Positions 44,659 through 52,614 of a DNA stretch of 64,000 nucleotides are shown here, in pieces. This DNA is from Leptolinea sp964397625. Lineage in GTDB: Bacteria > Chloroflexota > Anaerolineae > Anaerolineales > Anaerolineaceae. The notes below the pieces were generated by a model. It did no database searches, was not told the origin of the DNA, and saw only the letters and a list, made by a program, of their open reading frames with translations. The stretch lies in contig CAYNJT010000011.1 in assembly GCA_964397625.1 (NCBI GenBank), positions 1 through 64,000 of the forward strand. The letters run 5' to 3'. The position numbers were made by a program, and so were the translations under genes. Numbering within the stretch: position 1 is the first letter of the stretch; the number at the start of each line of letters is the position of its first letter.

Positions 44659-45299
44659 GTTTGCGATTGCTCTGTCTTTAACATCATTTCTATACGGGCA
44701 ATGACCATATCCATGGCCACTTCATTCAGTCCGCCTTCAGGGATGACCACATCTGCGTAACGCTTGGATGGCTCCACAAATTCAAGGTGCATCGGCCGAA
44801 CAGTCGTCAGGTATTGGGTGATCACGGATTCCATCGTTCTTCCACGCTCAGCGATATCTCGTTGCAGGCGGCGGATGAACCGAATATCTGCATCCGTATC
44901 CACAAATATTTTGACATCAAACAGGTCGCGCAAGGCAGCTTCTGTGAAAATAAGAATGCCTTCCACCAGCACCACCCGGCTTGGTTTGATCTCAATGACC
45001 TGATCAGTACGTGTATGTGTGGTGAAATCGTAAATTGGAAGGTTTACAGGTTTCCATGCCAGGAGTTGTTCAATATGCTGTCGCATCAGGTCCGATTCGA
45101 GCGAATCAGGGTGATCGAAATTGATCTCCTGTCTGCGCAGTGGTGGAAGGTGCCGAAGATCCTTATAATACGCGTCATGCGGTAAATAGGCTATCCGGGA
45201 GCGTCCTACTTTATTGAGAATCACACTGGCTACAGTAGTTTTACCGGAACCGGTGCCGCCGGCTATACCGATAACGAGTGGTTTTCCATGTGAACTCAT
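44655..45299 (-). CDS. udk: uridine kinase
   Basis: 214 residues, normal length. P-loop GGTGSGKTT at residues ~14-22, the LPHDAYYKD nucleoside-binding motif, NFDHPDS and RDIAERGR are all diagnostic. It phosphorylates uridine and cytidine in the salvage pathway. The ATG at 45299 is chosen; a TATAAT lies only 6 bases before it, so the mRNA may lack a leader. It is coupled to the VTT gene downstream. Confidence 0.94.
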   Translation of the reverse strand: MSSHGKPLVIGIAGGTGSGKTTVASVILNKVGRSRIAYLPHDAYYKDLRHLPPLRRQEINFDHPDSLESDLMRQHIEQLLAWKPVNLPIYDFTTHTRTDQVIEIKPSRVVLVEGILIFTEAALRDLFDVKIFVDTDADIRFIRRLQRDIAERGRTMESVITQYLTTVRPMHLEFVEPSKRYADVVIPEGGLNEVAMDMVIARIEMMLKTEQSQT

Positions 45300-45305
45300 G
45301 TCAAA

Positions 45306-45311
45306 ATTATA
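45306..45311 (-). promoter_or_regulatory. -10 box for udk, possible leaderless transcript
   Basis: TATAAT on the minus strand, followed by 6 nt (TTTGAC) and then the udk ATG, so transcription would begin at or next to the start codon. No Shine-Dalgarno sequence is present. No good -35 is seen. Confidence 0.4.
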
Positions 45312-45395
45312 ACCGATGCTGATTTGTTTATTCGCTATTAACAAAAGATATATAGTATTATGTATGTAAGACTTAATAAATATCAGGAGGCAGGG

Positions 45396-48314
45396 GTGAA
45401 TTTAAAAGACCAGCCTGTTGATGAAAAACCTGAAAAAAACAATTATCTTCAATCTGCAAAGAAATCACAACCAGATGTCAAAGAACTGTCCCGGTTGTTG
45501 GAAGATGCCAATGCTCAGTTAGAGGTGCTTAAAGCGCAATTGGCCAATCAACAATTGAATGAAACACGATTCCAACTGATTTCAACCAATACACCAGATA
45601 CCATCCTGTTCCAGGATACTAATTTAATCTACACCTGGGTTCTCAATACCACTCCATTTATTACACCAGATCAGATTATTGGTAAAAGCGATTTCGACAT
45701 TCTCCCTCCTGCTGATGCAAAAAGGATTACCAGGATAAAGAAGGATCTTTTACGTGATGGGGGGTCATTTTCTGAGGAGATCCACCAACAAGATGGAGAT
45801 ATTTCGAGGTATTTCAGCATTCTTTTAAAGGCGTGGAAAAATGATCGGGGAGAGATTATTGGAATCGCCACATATTCCAGAGATATAACGGGACAAAAGA
45901 AAGCAGAAAAAGAATTAAGGGAACAATTAATTGGAGAAAGACTGCTCGAAGAAATAACCGAGCAATTCTTAAAAGCTGATATTGCTCGTAGTAATGAACA
46001 GATTCCATCCGCCCTCGAAAAAATGGCCGGGTATCTGAAAGCAGATCTTGGATTTGTGCGTTTCGTGGAACCTGATACCAAGATGATCCAGCGCGGGTAT
46101 GAATGGAAGAATCCTGAGTTCGAAATTTTTGGAGTGCCAGACCTCAATCTTTCATTCGAAATTCTTGAATTGACTAAAAAGCAACTTGAAAATAACCAAC
46201 CTATCTTTGTGCCTGAGATTTTTACAATTCCAGACGAAGGCCAAAATGAAAAAATCGTTCTGGCGAAATTGGGATTAAACTCACTGGTTATGTATCCACT
46301 CTGGATATTTGGAGATTTCAAGGGATACATTGGATTTGGAGCAAAAAAGGCATATTCCTTCTGGTCAGAAAGAGAAAGGGGGCTGCTTGGTTTATTCCAG
46401 TCAACCATTTGCAATGTTCTGGAAAGGTGTGAACGGGAGTACGATTTGCGGCAAAGCCAGGAGTTGTATCAAAAGATACTGGAACTCTCTCCAAATGCCA
46501 TCTTTCTCGTGCAGGATGATACACTGCTTTATACCAATCCTGCTGGGGCACGATTAACCGGATACGACGTTCCCCAAGAGATTAATGGCAAGAGTATTGA
46601 AAATGTTTTTACACCTGAAATTATTCGGTATTTCCTGAAACTGCTTCCCCAGCCCCAGAAAATGGGCAAGGCCATTCACGGCGAGATAAGTATAAAGACA
46701 AAAAAGAATGGAATCATTTTCGCGGAGTTTAGTTCACTGGTTTTTAACATCAATGGAAAACCAGCTTACCTGGTTATAGGTGTCGATACAACGCATCGCA
46801 AACAGATTGAATATGAAATTGAAGAAAACCGAAAATTCCTCAATGAAATTTTAAGTATTTCTCCCATGGCAATATTCGTTTATGACCGGGAAAAGAATAA
46901 AATTTCATACTTCAATCCAGCAGCCAACAAAATATTGGGGCTTTCAAGTCAACAATTATCATCTTATGCAATTCCACAATTCATTTCGCATGTCCATCCA
47001 AACGATTTTCGGAAAGCTGTGAAAATGTCCGAAAGACTTGGACACTTACCATCCGGCGAAGTGCTTGAAGGAGAATATCGATGGATCTGTCCTAATGGCG
47101 AGGTTCGCTGGTTACACTCCTTCCAGGTCGTGATCGCGAATAATCTTGATGGAACGGCAAAACAAACATTAAGTATTTTTCAGGATCTCTCAGAAACAAA
47201 AAAAGCGCTACAAAAATTAAGACAAAGTGAAGATAAATATCATCGATTGGTGGAGGATGTCCCGGGAATTGTGTATCAGGCCAAATCTGATGAAGTGTTT
47301 ACACACACATTTCTTTCAGACTATTACACAAAACTTACATCTATTGATAAGAATTCCCTTATCAACAATAAAGTTTCAACGTGGTTAAACCAGGTTCATC
47401 CTGATGATCTTGAAAAAATGCTTTCAGGTGTTCAGAAAGCCGTTTCCGATTCCTCTTCATTTGAAATTGAATACCGTCTTCTTAAGGCAGATGGTTCCTA
47501 TCTATGGGTGAAAGACAGGGGGCGGATCATATGCGACGAAGAAAACAAACCGCTGTTTATCAACGGCATTATCACAGATATTTCAGCCCAAAAAAGGGAT
47601 TATGAAGCCATGAGACAGCTTTCACAGGATAACCTGAAGCTGTTGGCACAGGCCAGGCGTGACGCTGAAACCAAGACTCTTCTATTGAATGAAGTAAATC
47701 ATCGGGTGAAAAACAACATTGCGTCAATCATCGGGTTGATCGAACTGGAAAGTCAACGGGAAATCCAGTCTGATACGGACCTCCAGGCAACTCTTTTCAA
47801 TATTAAGACGCGTATAACCGGATTGGCGACAGTCCATGATATCTTATCCTCCAATCAATGGGCGCCAGTTAAATTGGATTTGTTTATCCGTAAAGTGATA
47901 GACAACGCGGCGTCATCTTACCCTATTGGGCGGAAAATTACAGTCAATATCATTTGCCCTGATCGTAATATCTGGATCAATTCCAGGCAGGGAACGGCAT
48001 TAGCCCTGATTATTAATGAGTTAACCACCAACTCCATCCGTCACGCTTTTGCCGAACGCCAGAATGGGACGATCACGGTTTCCATTGATCGTGAACCCCA
48101 AACCGGACACCGCCTCCAGATCAGTTTTGCAGATGACGGTCCTGGCTGGCCGGATGAGATTTTAAATGGAAAAGGCGGGAATGTAGGGATGCAGGTAATG
48201 CGGTTGAGTGCCGTCAGTCCTCTATATGGCGATATCCAGTTCAGGAATCGCGGTGGAGCAGTCGCCATTATCACATTTAACCTGATCCCACAAATCATAA
48301 ACAAAAACATTTGA
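45396..48314 (+). CDS. multi-PAS/GAF sensor histidine kinase (HisKA_2 type)
   Basis: 972 residues without membrane helices. A short coiled N-terminus precedes four PAS-like domains (about 50-170, 345-465, 470-600, 605-735) and a GAF-like domain at about 185-340. The HisKA_2 block NEVNHRVKNNIASIIGL carries the phospho-accepting His769, and the ATPase has N-box NELTTNSIRHAF and G-box DDGPGW. The start is GTG at 45396, because AGGAGG at 45385-45390 lies 5 bases upstream; an earlier ATG at 45360 lacks a site. No response regulator gene is adjacent, so the partner is elsewhere. Signal unknown. Confidence 0.88.
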   Translation: MNLKDQPVDEKPEKNNYLQSAKKSQPDVKELSRLLEDANAQLEVLKAQLANQQLNETRFQLISTNTPDTILFQDTNLIYTWVLNTTPFITPDQIIGKSDFDILPPADAKRITRIKKDLLRDGGSFSEEIHQQDGDISRYFSILLKAWKNDRGEIIGIATYSRDITGQKKAEKELREQLIGERLLEEITEQFLKADIARSNEQIPSALEKMAGYLKADLGFVRFVEPDTKMIQRGYEWKNPEFEIFGVPDLNLSFEILELTKKQLENNQPIFVPEIFTIPDEGQNEKIVLAKLGLNSLVMYPLWIFGDFKGYIGFGAKKAYSFWSERERGLLGLFQSTICNVLERCEREYDLRQSQELYQKILELSPNAIFLVQDDTLLYTNPAGARLTGYDVPQEINGKSIENVFTPEIIRYFLKLLPQPQKMGKAIHGEISIKTKKNGIIFAEFSSLVFNINGKPAYLVIGVDTTHRKQIEYEIEENRKFLNEILSISPMAIFVYDREKNKISYFNPAANKILGLSSQQLSSYAIPQFISHVHPNDFRKAVKMSERLGHLPSGEVLEGEYRWICPNGEVRWLHSFQVVIANNLDGTAKQTLSIFQDLSETKKALQKLRQSEDKYHRLVEDVPGIVYQAKSDEVFTHTFLSDYYTKLTSIDKNSLINNKVSTWLNQVHPDDLEKMLSGVQKAVSDSSSFEIEYRLLKADGSYLWVKDRGRIICDEENKPLFINGIITDISAQKRDYEAMRQLSQDNLKLLAQARRDAETKTLLLNEVNHRVKNNIASIIGLIELESQREIQSDTDLQATLFNIKTRITGLATVHDILSSNQWAPVKLDLFIRKVIDNAASSYPIGRKITVNIICPDRNIWINSRQGTALALIINELTTNSIRHAFAERQNGTITVSIDREPQTGHRLQISFADDGPGWPDEILNGKGGNVGMQVMRLSAVSPLYGDIQFRNRGGAVAIITFNLIPQIINKNI

Positions 48315-48463
48315 AAGAATTCCAATAGCCAAAAGTATCGAATATTATTATGATCCGTGTCTTTACATCGGACCTGTTGTTTCCCCCAAGTAAAATTTTT
48401 CAGAGGCTTACAACTCTGAATGCAGCCGTAAAGGTAGATACCTTCGAATAACTGTTGGTGTTG

Positions 48464-48536
48464 AGCCACCGATGGGACTCGGACCCATGACCTGGCGTTT
48501 ACGAAACGTCTGCTCTACCAACTGAGCTACGGTGGC
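48464..48536 (-). tRNA. tRNA-Thr (anticodon CGT)
   Basis: The 73-nt cloverleaf reads GCCACCG acceptor, D-arm GCTC/GAGC, anticodon loop TTCGTAA and T-arm ATGGG/CCCAT, closing with CGGTGGC and discriminator T. CCA is not encoded. Two oddities: the anticodon stem has an A28-C42 mismatch, and the T-loop reads TCCGAGT with C at position 55, where U is nearly universal. Confidence 0.9.
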
Positions 48537-48575
48537 GTGGGTGGGATTATACCAAACCAACTGGCGAAAATACAA

Positions 48576-48581
48576 TACAAT
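48576..48581 (+). promoter_or_regulatory. -10 box for the GT4 gene, possible leaderless transcript
   Basis: TACAAT, a second overlapping copy of the one at 48571-48576, lies 7 bases before the ATG at 48589. No ribosome-binding site is found, so the transcript may start at the ATG. Confidence 0.35.
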
Positions 48582-48588
48582 TGAACTA

Positions 48589-49869
48589 ATGAAAATAGCC
48601 ATGCTTTCTTATCATACCTGCCCTCTGGCTACCCTGGGCGGAAAAGACACAGGTGGAATGAACGTTTATGTGCGCGACCTGACCAGCCACCTCGGTCGGG
48701 CCGGTCTGCACGTCGATGTGTATACTCGCTCTCAGGACGAACATGTTCCTCATGTATTGCATGATCTTGGATATGGGAACCGGGTAGTGCATATCCCTGC
48801 TGGGCCTGAAGAGCCGTTACCTAAAAAGCAACTCTCTACCTACATTCCAGAGTTCACTCGGGGTATTCTGGAATTTTCCCGACAACGTGGCCTGCAGTAT
48901 GACATCATTCATAGCCACTACTGGATGTCAGGAATAAGTGCCATAGAATTGCGTGACCAATGGGGTATCCCCGTGATCAATATGTTTCATACCCTTGGTC
49001 TTATGAAAAATCGCATCGCCAGGTCCGAATCGGAAATGGAAGGTGACTATCGTATAGATGGTGAACACCGAGTGATCCGCGAAGCGAATCGGATTGTGGC
49101 TGCCACAATTGCCGAAAGAGCACAATTGGAATTTTTATACCAGTGCGATGCGGTCAAAATAAAGGTCATACCTCCTGGAGTGGATTTATCACGGTTTTAC
49201 CCAATCCCCAAAGATGAAGCAAAAAATGTGATAGGCATCCCCCAGGAAGATAGAATGATCCTCTTTGTCGGGCGTATTGAACCATTAAAAGGGTTGGACA
49301 CTCTCCTGCGCGCTCTGGCGCTGATGAGAAAGGCCGCTTTAAAAGACTGTTGCCCGGTCTATCTTGTAGTCATTGGCGGAGATCCGGATGAATCACCCGA
49401 AACCATGAATACAGAGATGGCCCGGCTTTTTGCATTGCGGAATGAACTTGACCTGAAAGATATGGTCATTTTTCTCGGAAAACGTGCCCAGGATACCCTG
49501 CCCTATTATTATTCCGCGGCAGAAATTGTTGTAGTCCCTTCATATTATGAATCTTTTGGCATGGTCGCGTTGGAAGCCATGGCCTGCGGCACTCCCGTGG
49601 TCGCGTCACAGGTAGGCGGGTTAGCCTACCTGGTGCAGGATGGGATCACCGGTTACGTTGTTCCGGATGGAGATTCTGAGGCATTAAGTAAAAGGCTAAT
49701 CGAACTTAGTCGAGATGATGAATTGCGCGGCCGCCTTGGGAATCAGGCAGCCTCGGCAGCCCGTTCATATGGTTGGGAGATTATCACCAATCAGATGATC
49801 AGGCTTTATGATGAAACGGTGAAGAATCCCAACCCGATACAAAGCGGTATGCATCTGGAAGCATCCTGA
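48589..49869 (+). CDS. GT4 glycosyltransferase, MshA/sucrose-phosphate-synthase-like
   Basis: 426 residues with GT-B fold. The N-terminal GGKDTGGMNVYVRDLTSHL donor/acceptor block and HSHYWMSG are MshA-like. The C-terminal domain has FVGRIEPLKGLDTLLRA, PSYYESFGMVALEAMACGTPVVAS and VGGLAYLV. Family members link GlcNAc to inositol phosphate or make sucrose phosphate; which applies here is unresolved. ATG 48589 has no ribosome site. It is divergent from the tRNA gene, and its stop directly abuts the dinB stop on the other strand. Confidence 0.87.
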   Translation: MKIAMLSYHTCPLATLGGKDTGGMNVYVRDLTSHLGRAGLHVDVYTRSQDEHVPHVLHDLGYGNRVVHIPAGPEEPLPKKQLSTYIPEFTRGILEFSRQRGLQYDIIHSHYWMSGISAIELRDQWGIPVINMFHTLGLMKNRIARSESEMEGDYRIDGEHRVIREANRIVAATIAERAQLEFLYQCDAVKIKVIPPGVDLSRFYPIPKDEAKNVIGIPQEDRMILFVGRIEPLKGLDTLLRALALMRKAALKDCCPVYLVVIGGDPDESPETMNTEMARLFALRNELDLKDMVIFLGKRAQDTLPYYYSAAEIVVVPSYYESFGMVALEAMACGTPVVASQVGGLAYLVQDGITGYVVPDGDSEALSKRLIELSRDDELRGRLGNQAASAARSYGWEIITNQMIRLYDETVKNPNPIQSGMHLEAS

Positions 49870-51063
49870 TCAATCTTCATCACGGGTTTCTTTACGCAGG
49901 TCAAAACCACGTACCACAATTTTCTCTCCAAATCGAAGTCTCAATTCATCGACTGATCGCAGAAGCCGGTCCTCTTTTCCACTCTGCATATCCAGTAGAT
50001 TCAATTGAACAGGGAGGTCGGACAACTGGGAAGTGCCTACACCTATCAGCCGTACTTCTTTACCTTCAGGCCAATTTCGAGCGAATAAATCAAGCGCGGT
50101 TTGCGCGATAACCGAATCATGATTGGTTGGATTGGGAAGCGAAATTTGTCGGGTATGGGTTTCAAAATTCGCCCAACGGATCTTGATCCGTACCGTGCGA
50201 GCCGTTAGTCCCTGTCTTCTCAACTGACTTGCCACTCGGGAAGAAAGTCGTTTAATGGTTTTAACCAGAGTATTTCTGTCGCGGACATCTTTTTCGAAAG
50301 TCGTCTCCTGACTGACTGATTTCACCGAGTGATCGGCCTGCACAGGCCGGTCGTCAAGTCCCCTGGCTCGCTCTACAAGTTCCATCCCCGATTGACCAAA
50401 CATTTTCAACGCTTCCTGTTCGTCCAGTCGAGCGATATCTCCGACAGTCTTGATTCCCAGACCAGTCAATCTTTCAGCCGTTTTGGGCCCCACACCCCAA
50501 AGGGCGTCTACTGGCAGAGGAGCAAAAAATTCTGCCTCTTTCCCCGGTTCAACGATCATAATCGCATTGGGTGGAGTGGGATCTTTGTGTTGGTGCTTGC
50601 CATAATCATTAGCCATCTTGGCTACCAATTTATTGGATGCGCCGCCAATGGAACAAGGCAAGCGAGTTTCCCGATAGATGCGCGCCTGCAGGCCGCGGGC
50701 AATCTGCAGCGGTGTTTCCGGGAGATCTGATACATCCAAAAATGCTTCATCGATGGAAAGCGGTTCCACCAGCGGCGTCAGGTCTTCAATAATCGCCATC
50801 ACTTCGCGCGATTTCTCCGCGTAATCGGCATGCCACGACGATACCAGAATGAGGTGCGGGCACAACCTTAAAGCCTGACCGGTTGGCATGGCTGAATGAA
50901 CACCGAATTTCCGGGCGGCATATGAAGCTGTCGAAATCACTCCCCGGCTGCCGGGTTTCCCTCCTACAGCAAAAGCCTTTCCTTTCAACGATGGATCCCG
51001 CAGTTCTTCCACAGAGCAGAAGAAGGCATCCAGATCCATGTGAAGAATTTTGCGGGGTTTCAC
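49870..51063 (-). CDS. dinB: DNA polymerase IV
   Basis: 397 residues. Y-family catalytic motifs are visible: HMDLDAFFCSVEE with the first metal Asp, and LSIDEAFLDVS with the Asp-Glu pair. Helix-hairpin-helix segments (WGVGPKTAERLTGLGI) and the little-finger domain follow. It performs error-prone translesion synthesis. I place the start at GTG 51063, with AAGG 6 bases upstream; a TTG at 51069 is the alternative. It lies 18 bp downstream of the SIS-domain gene. Confidence 0.94.
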   Translation of the reverse strand: MKPRKILHMDLDAFFCSVEELRDPSLKGKAFAVGGKPGSRGVISTASYAARKFGVHSAMPTGQALRLCPHLILVSSWHADYAEKSREVMAIIEDLTPLVEPLSIDEAFLDVSDLPETPLQIARGLQARIYRETRLPCSIGGASNKLVAKMANDYGKHQHKDPTPPNAIMIVEPGKEAEFFAPLPVDALWGVGPKTAERLTGLGIKTVGDIARLDEQEALKMFGQSGMELVERARGLDDRPVQADHSVKSVSQETTFEKDVRDRNTLVKTIKRLSSRVASQLRRQGLTARTVRIKIRWANFETHTRQISLPNPTNHDSVIAQTALDLFARNWPEGKEVRLIGVGTSQLSDLPVQLNLLDMQSGKEDRLLRSVDELRLRFGEKIVVRGFDLRKETRDED

Positions 51064-51081
51064 GCTCAACCTTACCTGATG

Positions 51082-52140
51082 CTACTCTCGAGACAAAATA
51101 CCTTTCATTTCTTCCACGCCAGAGAAATCCGCAGGGTTAACACCATATGCCATGGCCAGATAATAACTAACGTATTCTCCGAAATAGACGGCATTCCATA
51201 TGCTTTCAATCCGGGTGGCACCTTCAGCAATATACATATCCGTATTAAATCCTTCAACCATAAACAACCGGCGCATCTCATCGGCAAGCTTCCGGTCTGA
51301 CAGATTATCACTGTTTGATTGGAGGAAGATGGTCATCATTTGAGTGAGCAGATTTTCCGGTTGGTATATCCCGGCTGCCGTGGAATAACAGGCTTGTGGA
51401 AGATTTTCGACTTGCGCCCAGGCTTTGGCATATGTGTTAATTCGGGCTTTCCAGTATTCCGCCACAGGAAACATCGAGCCTGAAGCAAAGAGCGTGACAT
51501 ATCTATCAAAAAATTGGCCTGCCAACCGTTTGGCAGGATTTTTTACAACCGGGACATCCACATCGATTAATTCACGCATCTTCTTTAGTGATCCAACCAT
51601 CTTTTCAATGTCGACCGACTTAAAAAGATGAGTCCCCGAAGAGGAAAATCTCCCCAAAATATAGAAGATTTTCCAGGCACTACAAATCTCTACGGGTATC
51701 GAGTTTTCCCAAATTTTGTATGGAACAGCATTGTTTTTTGCTAATTCGATCAGCTTTCCACCCCTGGCCAGAACGAACATCTCGTAGTCCAATTCTAAAC
51801 CCCTCAAGAATTGACTAAGAAGTCCTTTTTCATCACCGCTTTCTCCGAGCAATACCAGTAATACTTTTTGTTCTCCTGTCCACTCAGGAAGTGTAAAGTC
51901 ATCAAGGATGAAAACTGGCAAATCAGATATGGTCTTTAACGATTCCCGCATTAACCTGGTTTCGCAAGATGGGCTTCCCGTTGAACCAATTAGAAGGCAT
52001 CCCGTTTCTGGAAGATATACCGTACCGTCAGCAGCTCCTTCATCCCAATCTGTTTTTATTTGGTCAGGAAAAGACCTGATTTGGTCAAGTACATTGTCCG
52101 GGTCGATAGATTTCATCAACGCTATATCATCCAGATTCAT
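51082..52140 (-). CDS. diverged SIS-domain protein of the phosphoglucose/phosphomannose isomerase family
   Basis: 352 residues. The N-terminus (MNLDDIALMKSIDPDNVLDQI) and the RLAGQFFDR...YWKARINTYAKAWAQ region match the two-domain SIS isomerases. However, the GGSA-type sugar-phosphate loop reads GSTGSPSC, the SGNTEE loop reads GESGDEK, and the usual LPExxHN catalytic block reads LPQACYS. Isomerase activity is therefore doubtful. AAGGAAGG precedes the ATG at 52140. It may bind a sugar phosphate as a regulator. Confidence 0.75.
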   Translation of the reverse strand: MNLDDIALMKSIDPDNVLDQIRSFPDQIKTDWDEGAADGTVYLPETGCLLIGSTGSPSCETRLMRESLKTISDLPVFILDDFTLPEWTGEQKVLLVLLGESGDEKGLLSQFLRGLELDYEMFVLARGGKLIELAKNNAVPYKIWENSIPVEICSAWKIFYILGRFSSSGTHLFKSVDIEKMVGSLKKMRELIDVDVPVVKNPAKRLAGQFFDRYVTLFASGSMFPVAEYWKARINTYAKAWAQVENLPQACYSTAAGIYQPENLLTQMMTIFLQSNSDNLSDRKLADEMRRLFMVEGFNTDMYIAEGATRIESIWNAVYFGEYVSYYLAMAYGVNPADFSGVEEMKGILSRE

Positions 52141-52224
52141 AATACCTTCCTTTTTATAGAAATATTGTACCATATACCTTCCGCAAAATCTGTGTATGCC
52201 GGGGCTTGCAGTATGTTGTACAAT

Positions 52225-52366
52225 AGAATCAATTCAGCCGTTTTTGTCTTATGGTTTCGTTCTTATGGTAACCATGAAAATCGGCTCATCTATTATTTTT
52301 TGGAACACTATTAATCAAATGAAGCGGCAGCACCCGCTCCAGAGGGATGGAAGCGGGCATTTTTTT
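52225..52366 (+). ncRNA. candidate structured RNA or leader
   Basis: A -10-like TACAAT at 52219-52224 is followed by a nested fold. AGCCGTTTT (52236-52244) pairs with AAAATCGGCT (52277-52286, one bulge) around a hairpin ATGGT-A-ACCAT (52265-52275), and then an intrinsic terminator at 52333-52366. The stretch has no convincing protein. It could be a small RNA or an attenuating leader for the NuoEF gene 250 bp on. No known RNA family is recognised. The rest of the 474-bp space up to 52614 shows nothing else except the strong AAGGAGGTG at 52602-52610. Confidence 0.35.
52333..52366 (+). terminator. Intrinsic terminator upstream of the NuoEF gene
   Basis: CCCGCTCC (52333-52340) pairs with GGAAGCGGG (52349-52357, one bulged A), followed by seven Ts at 52360-52366. 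No coding gene ends just before it. Confidence 0.75.
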
Positions 52367-52614
52367 GATAACATACCTAAATCCGACACACTGGTTGCAT
52401 ATCTGGCAATAGGCTTTCCTTTAAAAGCCAGGTTTTGAAATAGTACAAATCAAAATAGCGGCATCCGAAATAAAGTCGATTCTCCGTTGAACTTTAATAA
52501 TCGTTCCTTCCCAACATCACATCGCTGAAAGGTTTGCGGCAACTCTTCTATCCGGTCGTAAGCGGTTATCTATTTCGGCAGGGGTATCAGGGGTATTACT
52601 GAAGGAGGTGCAGT

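Noticed and set aside
48408..48602. Minus-strand frame covering the tRNA
   Set aside because: The region is a tRNA gene; the reading frame is incidental.
52196..52438. 80-codon plus-strand frame upstream of the NuoEF gene
   Set aside because: It runs straight through an intrinsic terminator, has no ribosome site and has no protein-like features.
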